From assembly GCF_028682635.1 (NCBI RefSeq), contig NZ_JANHLK010000027.1, forward strand, positions 1 through 64,000: a stretch of DNA of 64,000 bases. The letters are read 5' to 3'. The translations under genes and the position numbers were made by a program. Shown piece after piece: positions 20,539-29,745 of this stretch. The stretch's first letter is position 1. Each line of letters begins with the position of its first letter. The notes beneath the pieces are model-generated. The model did no database searches and was not told where the DNA came from. It saw nothing but the letters and a program-made list of their open reading frames with translations. Origin of the DNA: Pseudomonas putida. GTDB lineage: Bacteria; Pseudomonadota; Gammaproteobacteria; Pseudomonadales; Pseudomonadaceae.

Positions 20539-23241
20539 ATGCCGCAGGTGGATCCCGAACTCTTCGATCGTGGCCAGTTCCAGGCTGAACTGGCCCTGAA
20601 GGCCAGCCCGATCGCGGCCTTCAAGAAGGCGATCCGCCAGGCGCGCGAAGTGCTCGACGGACGCTTTCGCAGCGGCCGGGACATTCGCCGATTGATCGAG
20701 GACCGTGCCTGGTTCGTCGATAACCTCCTGCAAAAGGCCTGGGAGCAGTTCGACTGGAGTGAGGACGCCGACATCGCGCTGGTCGCGGTCGGCGGCTACG
20801 GTCGTGGCGAGCTGCACCCCTACTCCGACATCGACCTGTTGATCCTGCTCGACAGCGCCGACCACGAGGTTTTCCGCGATTCCATCGAGCGCTTCCTGAC
20901 CCTGCTGTGGGACATCGGCCTGGAAGTCGGCCAGAGCGTTCGGTCGGTCGAGGAGTGCGCCATCGAAGCCCGCGCCGACCTGACAGTCGTCACCAACCTG
21001 ATGGAAAGCCGCACCATCTGCGGCCCGGAGCACTTGCGCCAGCGCATGCTGGATGTCACCAGCACCGCGCACATGTGGCCGAGCAAGGACTTCTTCCTGG
21101 CCAAGCGCGCCGAGCAGAAAGCCCGTCACCACAAGTACAACGACACCGAATACAACCTGGAACCCAACGTCAAGGGCTCGCCCGGCGGCCTGCGGGATAT
21201 CCAGACGATTCTGTGGGTGGCCCGTCGCGAGTACGGCACCTTGAACCTGCGGGCACTGGCCGGCGAAGGGTTCCTGGTCGAAAGCGAAAACGCCTTGCTG
21301 GCCTCCTCCCAGGAGTTCCTGTGGAAGGTCCGCTACGCCCTGCACATGCTCGCCGGGCGCGCCGAAGACCGCCTGCTGTTTGATCACCAGCGCACCATTG
21401 CCGGGCTGCTGGGCTTTGAAGGGGACGACGCCAAGCAGGCCGTCGAGAACTTCATGCAGCAGTATTTCCGCGTGGTCATGAGCATTGCCCAGCTCAGCGA
21501 CCTGATCATCCAGCACTTCGAGGAAGTCATCCTCGCACCGGAGGATGCAGCGCCGCCACAGCCGGTCAACTCGCGATTCCAGCTGCACGACGGCTACATC
21601 GAGGCGCGTAACGACAATGTGTTCCGCCGCACGCCGTTCGCCATGCTCGAGATCTTCGTGCTGATGGCCCAGCAACCGGAAATCAAGGGCGTGCGCGCCG
21701 ACACCATTCGTCTGCTGCGCGAAAATCGCCACCTGATCGACGACAACTTCCGCAACGACATTCGCAACACCAGCCTGTTCATCGAGCTGTTCAAATGCAA
21801 GATCGGCATCCACCGCAACCTGCGCCGGATGAACCGCTACGGCATTCTCGGGCGTTATCTGCCGGAGTTCGGTTTCATCGTCGGGCAGATGCAGCACGAC
21901 CTGTTCCACATCTACACGGTCGACGCCCACACCCTGAACTTGATCAAGCACCTGCGTAAGTTGCAGTACACGCAAGTGTCGGAAAAATTCCCGTTGGCCA
22001 GCAAGCTCATGGCCAAGCTGCCCAAGCCTGAACTGATCTACCTCGCCGGGCTGTATCACGACATCGGCAAGGGCCGCCATGGCGATCACTCGGAGATCGG
22101 CGCAGTGGACGCCGCCGCCTTCTGCCAGCGCCATCAACTGCCGGTGTGGGACAGCCGCCTGATCGTCTGGCTGGTGCAAAACCACCTGGTGATGTCGACC
22201 ACGGCCCAGCGCAAGGATTTGTCCGACCCGCAGGTGATCCATGATTTCGCCCTGGCCGTGGGCGATGAAACCCGCCTCGACTACCTGTACGTGCTGACGG
22301 TCGCCGACATCAACGCCACCAACCCGACCCTGTGGAATTCCTGGCGGGCCAGCCTGCTGCGCCAGCTCTACACCGAGACCAAGCGCGCCCTGCGTCGTGG
22401 CCTGGAAAACCCGGTGGACCGCGAAGAACAGATCCGCCAGACCCAGAGCGCCGCGCTGGACATCCTCGTGCGGGGCGGCACCGACCCGGACGACGTCGAG
22501 CAGTTGTGGGCGCAATTGGGTGACGACTATTTCCTGCGCCACACCGCCGGCGACGTCGCCTGGCACAGCGATGCGATCCTCCAGCAGCCGGCCGACGGCG
22601 GGCCGCTGGTGCTGATCAAGGAAACCACCCAACGCGAGTTCGAGGGCGGCACGCAGATCTTCATCTACGCACCGGACCAGCACGACTTCTTCGCCGTGAC
22701 CGTGGCCGCGATGGACCAGCTCAACCTGAACATCCATGACGCCCGGGTCATCACCTCCAGCAGCCAGTTCACCCTCGACACCTACATTGTGCTCGACACC
22801 GACGGCGACTCGATCGGCGATAATCCGGCGCGGGTCAAGCAGATCCGTGACGGCCTGGCCGAAGCCCTGCGCAACCCGGACGACTACCCGACCATCATCC
22901 AGCGCCGAGTGCCGCGCCAGCTCAAGCATTTCGCCTTTGCGCCACAGGTGACGATCCACAATGACGCCCAGCGTCCGGTGACCGTCCTGGAACTGACCGC
23001 CCCTGACCGCCCCGGCCTGCTGGCACGGGTCGGCACGATTTTCCTGGAGTTCGACCTGTCGCTGCAAAACGCCAAGATCGCCACCCTCGGCGAGCGCGTG
23101 GAAGACGTGTTCTTCATTACCGACGCGAACAACCAGCCGTTGTCCGACCCGTTGTTGTGCAGTCGGTTACAAGACGCAATCGTCGAGCAGTTGAGTGTTA
23201 ACCAGGAACCCGATATCAAGTTGTCGCGCATCAGTATCTGA
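20539..23241 (+). CDS. glnD: Bifunctional uridylyltransferase/uridylyl-removing enzyme
   Basis: GlnD senses glutamine and uridylylates or deuridylylates PII proteins, setting glutamine synthetase and NtrBC activity. In this 900-residue protein the nucleotidyltransferase motif is GGYGRG (85-90) with D97 and D99. The HD domain has YHDIGKGRHGDHS (H507, D508) for uridylyl removal. Two ACT domains (about 708-790 and 815-895), the glutamine sensors, end the protein. AGGAAAG lies before the ATG. Confidence 0.97.
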   Translation: MPQVDPELFDRGQFQAELALKASPIAAFKKAIRQAREVLDGRFRSGRDIRRLIEDRAWFVDNLLQKAWEQFDWSEDADIALVAVGGYGRGELHPYSDIDLLILLDSADHEVFRDSIERFLTLLWDIGLEVGQSVRSVEECAIEARADLTVVTNLMESRTICGPEHLRQRMLDVTSTAHMWPSKDFFLAKRAEQKARHHKYNDTEYNLEPNVKGSPGGLRDIQTILWVARREYGTLNLRALAGEGFLVESENALLASSQEFLWKVRYALHMLAGRAEDRLLFDHQRTIAGLLGFEGDDAKQAVENFMQQYFRVVMSIAQLSDLIIQHFEEVILAPEDAAPPQPVNSRFQLHDGYIEARNDNVFRRTPFAMLEIFVLMAQQPEIKGVRADTIRLLRENRHLIDDNFRNDIRNTSLFIELFKCKIGIHRNLRRMNRYGILGRYLPEFGFIVGQMQHDLFHIYTVDAHTLNLIKHLRKLQYTQVSEKFPLASKLMAKLPKPELIYLAGLYHDIGKGRHGDHSEIGAVDAAAFCQRHQLPVWDSRLIVWLVQNHLVMSTTAQRKDLSDPQVIHDFALAVGDETRLDYLYVLTVADINATNPTLWNSWRASLLRQLYTETKRALRRGLENPVDREEQIRQTQSAALDILVRGGTDPDDVEQLWAQLGDDYFLRHTAGDVAWHSDAILQQPADGGPLVLIKETTQREFEGGTQIFIYAPDQHDFFAVTVAAMDQLNLNIHDARVITSSSQFTLDTYIVLDTDGDSIGDNPARVKQIRDGLAEALRNPDDYPTIIQRRVPRQLKHFAFAPQVTIHNDAQRPVTVLELTAPDRPGLLARVGTIFLEFDLSLQNAKIATLGERVEDVFFITDANNQPLSDPLLCSRLQDAIVEQLSVNQEPDIKLSRISI

Positions 23242-23258
23242 ATCAAAAAACCGCCCCC

Positions 23259-23358
23259 TGTAGGAGCTGGCTTGCCAGCGATGGACTAATAGGCGCCGCG
23301 TTTACCCTGTAAAAACGCGTCATCGTTAACGACCATCGCTGGCAAGCCAGCTCCTACA
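23259..23358. repeat. REPIN between glnD and dapC
   Basis: Two inverted REP arms (TGTAGGAGCTGGCTTGCCAGC and its complement) flank a 50-60 base interior containing GTTTACC and CGTTAAC. It can fold into one long hairpin. The same arm sequence recurs at 58686-58773. Confidence 0.9.
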
Positions 23359-23396
23359 AAGGGCCGGCCAGCCGCCACACCGAACGAGATCTACCG

Positions 23397-24596
23397 ATGA
23401 ACAACGCCCTGACCCAGCTCCAGCCCTACCCGTTCGAAAAGCTCCGCGCCCTGCTCGGCAGCGTCACGCCCAACCCCGACAAGCGCCCTATCGCGCTGTC
23501 GATCGGCGAACCCAAGCACCGCTCGCCAAGCTTCGTCGCCGAGGCCCTGGCCAGCAACCTGGATCAGATGGCCGTGTACCCGACCACCCTCGGCATCCCG
23601 GCCCTGCGCGAAGCCATCGGCGCCTGGTGCGAGCGTCGCTTCGGCGTGCCGAACGGCTGGATCGACCCGGCGCGCAACGTGCTGCCGGTCAACGGTACCC
23701 GCGAAGCGCTGTTCGCCTTCACCCAGACCGTGGTCAATCGTGGCGACGATGCGCTGGTAGTCAGCCCGAACCCCTTCTATCAGATCTACGAAGGCGCCGC
23801 GTTCCTCGCCGGGGCCAAGCCGCACTACCTGCCGTGCCTGGACGAAAACGGCTTCAACCCGGATTTCGATGCCGTTTCCCCGGACATCTGGAAACGCTGC
23901 CAGATCCTGTTCCTGTGCTCGCCGGGTAACCCGACCGGCGCTCTGATTCCGGTCGAGACCCTGAAGAAGCTGATCGCCCTGGCTGATGAGCACGACTTCG
24001 TGATCGCCGCGGACGAGTGCTACAGCGAACTGTATTTCGACGAACAGACCCCGCCGGCCGGGCTGCTCAGCGCCTGCGTGGAATTGGGTCGCAAGGACTT
24101 CAAGCGTTGCGTGGTCTTCCACAGCCTCTCCAAGCGCTCCAACCTGCCGGGCCTGCGTTCTGGCTTCGTGGCCGGTGACGCGGATATCCTCAAGGGCTTC
24201 CTGCTCTATCGCACCTACCACGGCTGCGCGATGCCGGTTCAAACCCAACTGGCCAGCGTCGCCGCGTGGAACGACGAAGTGCACGTACGCGCCAACCGTG
24301 CGCTGTATCGCGAAAAGTATGACGCCGTGCTGGAAATCCTCAGCCCGGTGCTGGACGTGCAACGCCCGGACGGCGGTTTTTACCTGTGGCCGAATGTGGC
24401 CGGGGACGACGCAGCCTTCTGCCGCGACCTGTTCGAGCAGGAGCACGTGACCGTGGTGCCGGGCTCCTACCTGTCGCGGGATGTCGATGGCGTCAATCCG
24501 GGTGCCGGCCGTGTGCGCATGGCGCTGGTTGCGCCGTTGGCCGAGTGTGTCGAGGCTGCGCAACGTATCCGCGACTTCATCCAGCGCCGCAAATAA
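23397..24596 (+). CDS. dapC: N-succinyldiaminopimelate aminotransferase
   Basis: DapC transaminates N-succinyl-2-amino-6-ketopimelate in the succinylase branch of lysine/meso-DAP synthesis. The 399-residue class I/II PLP enzyme has LPVNGTREALFAF, CSPGNPTGALI, ADECYSELYF and the PLP lysine K246 in HSLSKRSNLPGLRSGF. dapD is about 2.3 kb downstream and dapE about 9 kb further on, so three DAP-pathway genes are in the window. A GAGAT lies upstream of the ATG. Confidence 0.93.
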   Translation: MNNALTQLQPYPFEKLRALLGSVTPNPDKRPIALSIGEPKHRSPSFVAEALASNLDQMAVYPTTLGIPALREAIGAWCERRFGVPNGWIDPARNVLPVNGTREALFAFTQTVVNRGDDALVVSPNPFYQIYEGAAFLAGAKPHYLPCLDENGFNPDFDAVSPDIWKRCQILFLCSPGNPTGALIPVETLKKLIALADEHDFVIAADECYSELYFDEQTPPAGLLSACVELGRKDFKRCVVFHSLSKRSNLPGLRSGFVAGDADILKGFLLYRTYHGCAMPVQTQLASVAAWNDEVHVRANRALYREKYDAVLEILSPVLDVQRPDGGFYLWPNVAGDDAAFCRDLFEQEHVTVVPGSYLSRDVDGVNPGAGRVRMALVAPLAECVEAAQRIRDFIQRRK

Positions 24597-24610
24597 CCGC
24601 GGGGTTATTT
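24591..24610. terminator. Shared palindrome holding the stop codons of dapC and the antiporter
   Basis: AAATAACC-GCGG-GGTTATTT is a perfect 8-base stem. The dapC TAA and the convergent antiporter TAA both lie inside its arms, eight bases apart. It may act as a short bidirectional terminator, although the T-tracts are weak. Confidence 0.5.
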
Positions 24611-26236
24611 CACCTGGCCGAGCTTGGCTTCACTCAGATCCAGCTCACCCAACACCTCACGCAACACGTCATCGCCGATCTGGTGATGACGACTGAGGCT
24701 GTACAGCTCCAGGCGCTGCGCCCGCAGCGCCTTCAAGCGCAAACGCCGCTCCAGCAAATCCATCTGGAACGCCAGTGCCTGGGCTTCGGCCGAGTCATTG
24801 AACACCTCCAGCTGATGCCGATATTCGGACATGATCCGCGCCTTGAGCTCTGCCGCCAGCGCCGCTTGAGCAGCGTCCTGTGGGTTGACCTCTTCGGTTT
24901 CGAGGGCATGGATCGCCGCTTCGGCGGTTTTGCGCCAGGCGTCGCGCACTTCATTGCGGCGCTTGTCGTCCGGGCTTTTCTCGATGCCGCGCAGCAGCAA
25001 CGGCAAGGCAATGCACGCGGCGATCAACGACAGCAGAATCACCCCGGCGGCGATGAAGATCAGCAGGTCGCGCTCGGGAAATGCGTCGCCCCCCATGAGC
25101 ATCGGCACCGACAACACACCCGCCAGCGTCACCGCCCCGCGCACGCCACCGACGGTCAGCAACCAGCAGGAGCGCGCGCTCGGCACCCGGGTGATCTCAT
25201 CCTTGCCGCGCCAGCGCCGCAGGACAATGGACAGGCGCCAGATGCTTTGCACCCAGACGAACCGCAGCACCAGCAACACCAGGAAAATCGCCAGCACATC
25301 GAAGCATCGATACAACAGCGTCGGCCACAGCGAGGTTTCATGGCTGGCCACGGCCTTGACGATGTCCGGCAACTGCAAGCCCAGCAGCAGGAAGATCAGG
25401 CCATTGAAGGCGAACTCGAGCAATGACCAGACGCTGCGATTGAGCAGCCGCGTGTTGGTCTGGCGCGGCAGCAGATCGAGCCAGCTCTGCATCATCCCCG
25501 CCGCGACCGCCGACAGGATGCCCGACGCCCCCACGCGCTCGGCCAGCACATACGCGGCAAACGGCAGCAACAACATGAAGACGACGTGGGTGGCCGGGTC
25601 ATCCCAGCCACGGGCGATCATCCATGAGCGCAGGCGCCCCACCAACCAGCTCAATGCCACGCCGATGGCCAGGCCACCCACCGCCACCAAGACGAAGGTG
25701 ACACTGGCGTTGGCCAGCGAGAACGCCCCGGTCACTGCCGCCACAAGGGCGAACTTGAACGTCACCAGACCCGAGGCATCGTTCATCAAGGCTTCGCCCT
25801 GCAGGATGTGCATCAAGGGCGTGGGCAAGCGATTCTGCGAGATCGCCGAGACCGCCACGGCGTCCGTGGGCGACAGCACTGCGGCCAAGGCAAAGGCTAC
25901 CGGAAGCGGGATAGTCGGCAGCAACCAGTGAATGAAATACCCGGCGCCGACCACGGTAAACAGCACCAACCCCACCGCCAGAGTCAGGATCGGGCCACGT
26001 AGTTGCCAGAATTCACGCTTGGGCATGCGCCAACCGTCGGAAAACAACAAAGGCGGCAGGAACAGGAACAGAAACAATTCAGGGTCCAACGCCACATGCA
26101 GGCCGAGGGTCGGCCAGGCCAGCAAGGCGCCCGCGGCAATTTGTACCAACGGCAGTGGCAGCGGGATCACCCGCCCGAGCAAGCGCGAAACGCCTACCAG
26201 CATCAACAGGATCAGGACGGTGTAGGCGGTTTGCAT
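24605..26236 (-). CDS. CPA1-family Na+/H+ antiporter
   Basis: This inner-membrane monovalent cation/proton antiporter has 543 residues, with about 12 hydrophobic segments in the first 420. The charged cytoplasmic tail (about 425-543) is rich in R, E and Q. The NhaP-type ion-binding Asn-Asp appears in GEALMNDASGLVTFK near residue 150. The conserved VLSPTDAVAVSAI lies just before it, and GVRGAVTLAGVLSVP near residue 350. Substrate (Na+ or K+) cannot be told from sequence. It is convergent with dapC, and the start context is weak. Confidence 0.88.
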   Translation of the reverse strand: MQTAYTVLILLMLVGVSRLLGRVIPLPLPLVQIAAGALLAWPTLGLHVALDPELFLFLFLPPLLFSDGWRMPKREFWQLRGPILTLAVGLVLFTVVGAGYFIHWLLPTIPLPVAFALAAVLSPTDAVAVSAISQNRLPTPLMHILQGEALMNDASGLVTFKFALVAAVTGAFSLANASVTFVLVAVGGLAIGVALSWLVGRLRSWMIARGWDDPATHVVFMLLLPFAAYVLAERVGASGILSAVAAGMMQSWLDLLPRQTNTRLLNRSVWSLLEFAFNGLIFLLLGLQLPDIVKAVASHETSLWPTLLYRCFDVLAIFLVLLVLRFVWVQSIWRLSIVLRRWRGKDEITRVPSARSCWLLTVGGVRGAVTLAGVLSVPMLMGGDAFPERDLLIFIAAGVILLSLIAACIALPLLLRGIEKSPDDKRRNEVRDAWRKTAEAAIHALETEEVNPQDAAQAALAAELKARIMSEYRHQLEVFNDSAEAQALAFQMDLLERRLRLKALRAQRLELYSLSRHHQIGDDVLREVLGELDLSEAKLGQVK

Positions 26237-26327
26237 AAAACGGAAATCTCAGACGATCGACAGCGTTGAACTGCCATATTAGCCGCTTAGGATACGTCTG
26301 ACCGTTGTACCTATGTCGCAGCCCCCG

Positions 26328-26417
26328 TGTGGGAGCCAGCCTGCTGGCGATGGCGGCGCCAAATTCAATACTGATGCCGACAGATCCGACGCTATCGCCA
26401 GCAGGCTGGCTCCCACA
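26328..26417. repeat. REPIN upstream of the Spx/ArsC-like gene
   Basis: This 90-base inverted pair has the TGTGGGAGCCAGCCTGCTGGC arms, the same type as 33447-33536 and the tandem pair at 57 kb. It lies in the 281-base gap between the antiporter and the ArsC-like gene. The rest of that gap holds a CATAAT -10-like hexamer near 26470. Confidence 0.9.
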
Positions 26418-26517
26418 GGTTTTGCAGTGGGAAATCGACCTCAAGCGCCGCGAAACCGTCCGGCCATGGCATAATCCGACACCTTTTATTTCCGACACCT
26501 GTAAAGGGGGCGATTCC

Positions 26518-26880
26518 TTGACCGTTTCAAGTAAAACGTTGCACCTTTTCGGCATCAAAGCCTGCGACACCATGAAAAAGGCGCGCACCTGGCTCGATGA
26601 ACACGCTGTCAGCTATGACTTCCATGATTACAAAGCGGTCGGTATCGACCGTGAACACCTGACCCAATGGTGCAACGAGCACGGCTGGGAAGTGGTGTTG
26701 AACCGTGCAGGCACGACCTTTCGCAAGCTCGACGACGAACGCAAAGCCGATCTCGACCAGCCGAAAGCCATCGAACTGATGCTCGCACAACCTTCGATGA
26801 TCAAGCGCCCGGTGCTCGATCTCGGTGACCGAACCCTGATTGGCTTCAAGCCAGATATCTACGCGGCCGCGCTCAAGTAA
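26518..26880 (+). CDS. Spx/ArsC-family (YffB-like) reductase-like protein
   Basis: This is a thioredoxin-fold protein of 120 residues in the ArsC/Spx family. The single active-site-type cysteine is in LFGIKACDTMKKARTWLDE, the YffB pattern. RAGTTFRKLDDERK and IKRPVLDLGD follow. The start is inferred as TTG at 26518, with GGGGG eight bases before it. The frame stays open upstream but runs through a REPIN, so the extension is not credible. The gene lies 32 bases before dapD. Its function is not established; arsenate reduction is unlikely given the divergence from ArsC. Confidence 0.85.
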   Translation: MTVSSKTLHLFGIKACDTMKKARTWLDEHAVSYDFHDYKAVGIDREHLTQWCNEHGWEVVLNRAGTTFRKLDDERKADLDQPKAIELMLAQPSMIKRPVLDLGDRTLIGFKPDIYAAALK

Positions 26881-26912
26881 GCGGCCCGTTCCAATTTGTT
26901 AGAGGTATCAAC

Positions 26913-27947
26913 ATGTCCACTACCCTGTTCAGCCTGGCCTTTGGTGTCGGCACTCAAAACCGCCAAGGCGCGTGGCTGGAAGTGTTTTACGCACAGCCAC
27001 TGCTCAACCCTTCGGCCGAACTGGTTGCTGCCATCGCGCCGATCCTGGGCTACAGCGAAGGCAACCAGGCCATCACCTTCACCACCGCGCAAGCTTCGCA
27101 GCTGGCTGAAGCCGTGAAAGGCGTCGACGCTGCCCAGGCCGCCCTGCTGACTCGTCTGGCAGAGAGCCACAAGCCGCTGGTCGCCACCATCCTGGCTGAA
27201 GACGCACAACTGACCTCCACGCCTGAGGCCTACCTCAAGCTGCACCTGCTGTCCCATCGCCTGGTCAAGCCCCACGGCCTGAACCTGGCTGGCGTGTTCC
27301 CGCTGCTGCCGAACGTCGCCTGGACCAGCCAGGGCGCGATTGACCTGGCCGAACTGGCTGAGCACCAACTCGAAGCCCGCCTGCGCGGCGAGCTGCTGGA
27401 AGTGTTCTCGGTGGACAAGTTCCCGAAAATGACCGACTACGTGGTACCGGCCGGCGTGCGTATCGCTGACGCCGCGCGCCTGCGCCTGGGCGCCTACGTG
27501 GGCGAAGGCACCACCGTGATGCACGAAGGCTTCATCAACTTCAACGCCGGCACCGAAGGCCCTGGCATGATCGAAGGCCGCGTTTCCGCTGGCGTATTCG
27601 TCGGCAAGGGCTCGGACCTGGGCGGCGGTTGCTCGACCATGGGCACCCTGTCTGGCGGCGGCAACATCGTGATCAAGGTGGGCGAAGGCTGCCTGATCGG
27701 CGCCAACGCCGGTATCGGCATCCCGTTGGGCGATCGCAACACCGTTGAATCGGGCCTGTACGTGACCGCCGGTACCAAAGTGGCGCTGCTGGACGAGAAC
27801 AACAAGCTGGTCAAGGTCGTGAAGGCCCGGGAACTGGCCGGCCAGGCCGACCTGCTGTTCCGCCGCAATTCGGAAACCGGTGCCGTGGAATGCAAAACCC
27901 ACAAATCGGCCATCGAACTGAACGAAGCGCTGCACGCTCACAACTAA
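26913..27947 (+). CDS. dapD: Tetrahydrodipicolinate N-succinyltransferase
   Basis: DapD succinylates tetrahydrodipicolinate, the entry to the succinylase branch used by DapC and DapE. The 344-residue protein is the long class, with an N-terminal helical domain. Left-handed beta-helix hexapeptides follow (RLRLGAYVGEGTTVMHEG, then GGGCSTMGTLSGGGNIVIKVG), and a short C-terminal domain ends it. AGAGGT precedes the ATG. Confidence 0.95.
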   Translation: MSTTLFSLAFGVGTQNRQGAWLEVFYAQPLLNPSAELVAAIAPILGYSEGNQAITFTTAQASQLAEAVKGVDAAQAALLTRLAESHKPLVATILAEDAQLTSTPEAYLKLHLLSHRLVKPHGLNLAGVFPLLPNVAWTSQGAIDLAELAEHQLEARLRGELLEVFSVDKFPKMTDYVVPAGVRIADAARLRLGAYVGEGTTVMHEGFINFNAGTEGPGMIEGRVSAGVFVGKGSDLGGGCSTMGTLSGGGNIVIKVGEGCLIGANAGIGIPLGDRNTVESGLYVTAGTKVALLDENNKLVKVVKARELAGQADLLFRRNSETGAVECKTHKSAIELNEALHAHN

Positions 27948-27950
27948 GCC

Positions 27951-28006
27951 TGTGGGAGCGAGCCTGCTCGCGATGGCGTCCTCGAAACCGCCATCGTGAG
28001 CAGAAT
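27951..28006. repeat. Decayed REPIN between dapD and csdA
   Basis: An intact left arm (TGTGGGAGCGAGCCTGCTCGC) is followed by a shortened, mutated right arm (CCATCGTGAGCAG) that has lost its TCCCACA end. It starts three bases after the dapD stop. Confidence 0.75.
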
Positions 28007-28061
28007 CGAACCCATAATGGTCAGGCGTACACCCCGCCCATGTTCACCAGGGCCCGATAGC

Positions 28062-29267
28062 ATGATGATTCTCTCTCCCTGGCGTGCCGACTTTCCGGCC
28101 ATCGCCGCCCTGCAACGGCAAGGCCAGACCTATCTGGACAACGCCGCCACCACGCAAAAACCGCAAGCCCTGCTCGATGCCCTGGCGCATTACTACGCCA
28201 ACGGCGCGGCCAACGTGCATCGGGCGCAACACCTGCCCGGCGCCCATGCCACCCAGGCGTTCGAGGACAGTCGGCGCAAAACCGCCCATTGGCTGAATGC
28301 CGGCGACAGCGGTCAAATTGTCTTTACCCACGGCGCGACTAGCGCGCTGAACCTCCTGGCCTATGGCCTGGAACCTCTTTTCAATCCAGGCGACGAGATT
28401 GTCATCAGCGCCCTGGAACACCACGCCAACCTGCTGCCGTGGCAGCAACTGGCGCACCGTCGCGACCTGAAGCTGGTGATCCTGCCGCTGGATGCCGACG
28501 GTGTGATCGACCTTGAAGCCGCCGCACCCATGATCGGCCCTCGCACACGTCTGCTGGCCGTCAGTCAGTTGTCCAACGTTATTGGCGCCTGGCAACCGTT
28601 ACCCGCGCTGCTGGCGCTGGCCAAGGCACACAACGCCTTGACCGTGATCGACGGCGCCCAGGGCGTGGTCCATGGCCGCCATGACGTGCAGGCGCTGGGC
28701 TGCGACTTCTACGTGTTTTCCAGTCACAAGCTCTACGGCCCCGATGGCCTGGGCGTGCTGTTCGGGCGCAATGAGGCGCTCAAGCAACTGCGCCATTGGC
28801 AGTTCGGCGGCGAAATGGTGCTGGACGCGGATTACCTCAGCGCGCGCTTTCGCCCTGCCCCGCTGGGTTTCGAGGCCGGAACGCCGCCGATTTCCAGTGT
28901 CATCGGGCTGGGGGCAACCCTGGATTACCTCGCCGGTCTCGACCAGGACGCGGTCTCGGCCCATGAAGCGGCGCTGCATGCCTGTCTGTTGAAAGGCCTT
29001 GAGTCACGCAACGGCATCCGGTTGCTGGGCAAACCGCAGGTAGCACTGGCCAGTTTTACCGTCGAAGGTGTGCATAACTCGGATCTGGCGCACTTGCTGA
29101 CCGAACAGGGCATCGCCGTGCGCGCCGGTCATCACTGCGCCATGCCATTGCTCAAAAGTCTTGAGCTGTCCGGCGCGATTCGGGTGTCGTTGGCGTTGTA
29201 CAACGATTCCGAGGATCTTCAACGGTTCTTTGAAGCGCTGGACCAGGCGCTGGAGTTGCTGCGATGA
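28062..29267 (+). CDS. csdA: Cysteine desulfurase, CsdA/SufS class
   Basis: This PLP enzyme mobilises sulfur from cysteine as an enzyme-bound persulfide. The 401-residue product starts MMILSPWRADFPAIAAL. It has the PLP lysine K223 (VFSSHKLYGPDG) and the catalytic cysteine C359 in AGHHCAMPLLK, the group II (SufS/CsdA) arrangement. csdE overlaps its stop by four bases, and tcdA follows convergently, matching the CsdA-CsdE-TcdA sulfur-transfer route for ct6A formation in tRNA. No strong ribosome-binding site is visible. Confidence 0.92.
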   Translation: MMILSPWRADFPAIAALQRQGQTYLDNAATTQKPQALLDALAHYYANGAANVHRAQHLPGAHATQAFEDSRRKTAHWLNAGDSGQIVFTHGATSALNLLAYGLEPLFNPGDEIVISALEHHANLLPWQQLAHRRDLKLVILPLDADGVIDLEAAAPMIGPRTRLLAVSQLSNVIGAWQPLPALLALAKAHNALTVIDGAQGVVHGRHDVQALGCDFYVFSSHKLYGPDGLGVLFGRNEALKQLRHWQFGGEMVLDADYLSARFRPAPLGFEAGTPPISSVIGLGATLDYLAGLDQDAVSAHEAALHACLLKGLESRNGIRLLGKPQVALASFTVEGVHNSDLAHLLTEQGIAVRAGHHCAMPLLKSLELSGAIRVSLALYNDSEDLQRFFEALDQALELLR

Positions 29268-29671
29268 GCTTGCCCGCCGATGCCGTGACTGCACTCGAAA
29301 CCTTTCAGGCTGCGGCTGGCTGGGAACAGCGTGCGCGTTTGCTGATGCAATGGGGCGAGCGTCTGCCCGCCTTGAGCGACGCGCAGATGTGCGACGCCAA
29401 CCGGGTGCACGGCTGTGAAAGCCAGGTGTGGCTGGTGGGTGAGTTGCAGGGCGGTCATTGGCAGTTCAGCGCCAACAGCGATGCGCGGTTGATTCGCGGG
29501 TTGGTGGCATTGCTGCTGGCGCGGGTCAACGGCTTGTCTGCGGTCGAGTTGCGGCAGGTGGATTTGCCGGAGTGGTTCAATCAGTTGGGACTGGGGCGGC
29601 AGTTGTCGCAGTCGCGCAGTAACGGCTTGAATGCTGTTCTCCAGCGGATGCGGAGCCTAAGCGACGTGTAG
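29264..29671 (+). CDS. csdE: SufE-family sulfur acceptor CsdE
   Basis: CsdE accepts the persulfide from CsdA on a conserved cysteine, here C51 in RVHGCESQVW, the family motif. The 135-residue length is close to E. coli CsdE. The gene overlaps csdA by four bases. Its last codons, ending GTG TAG, lie in the left end of a REPIN, so the stop codon is contributed by the repeat. Confidence 0.93.
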   Translation: MSLPADAVTALETFQAAAGWEQRARLLMQWGERLPALSDAQMCDANRVHGCESQVWLVGELQGGHWQFSANSDARLIRGLVALLLARVNGLSAVELRQVDLPEWFNQLGLGRQLSQSRSNGLNAVLQRMRSLSDV

Positions 29672-29745
29672 GAGCCGCCGCAGGCTGCGATCTGTTGATC
29701 TTGATTTTCAAGATCAAAAGATCGCAGCCTGCGGCAGCTCCTACA
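29667..29745. repeat. REPIN that contains both stop codons of csdE and tcdA
   Basis: The 79-base inverted pair has TGTAGGAGC-type ends and GATCGCAG arms. Its centre is itself palindromic (TTGATCTTGA / TCAAGATCAA). The TAG in the left TGTAGGAGC is the csdE stop, and the same trinucleotide read on the minus strand from the right end is the tcdA stop. It probably also serves as the shared bidirectional terminator. Confidence 0.9.

Noticed and set aside
20536..23067. Long frame antisense to glnD
   Set aside because: Same GC-driven shadow effect; no family motifs and it exactly mirrors the glnD gene.
26305..26517. N-terminal extension of the Spx/ArsC-like gene
   Set aside because: The extension reads straight through a REPIN; a TTG with a strong GGGGG upstream at 26518 fits the family start.
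29697..29719. TTGAT...ATCAA pattern resembling an Anr box
   Set aside because: The spacing does not match the TTGAT-N4-ATCAA consensus, and it is simply the palindromic centre of a REPIN.
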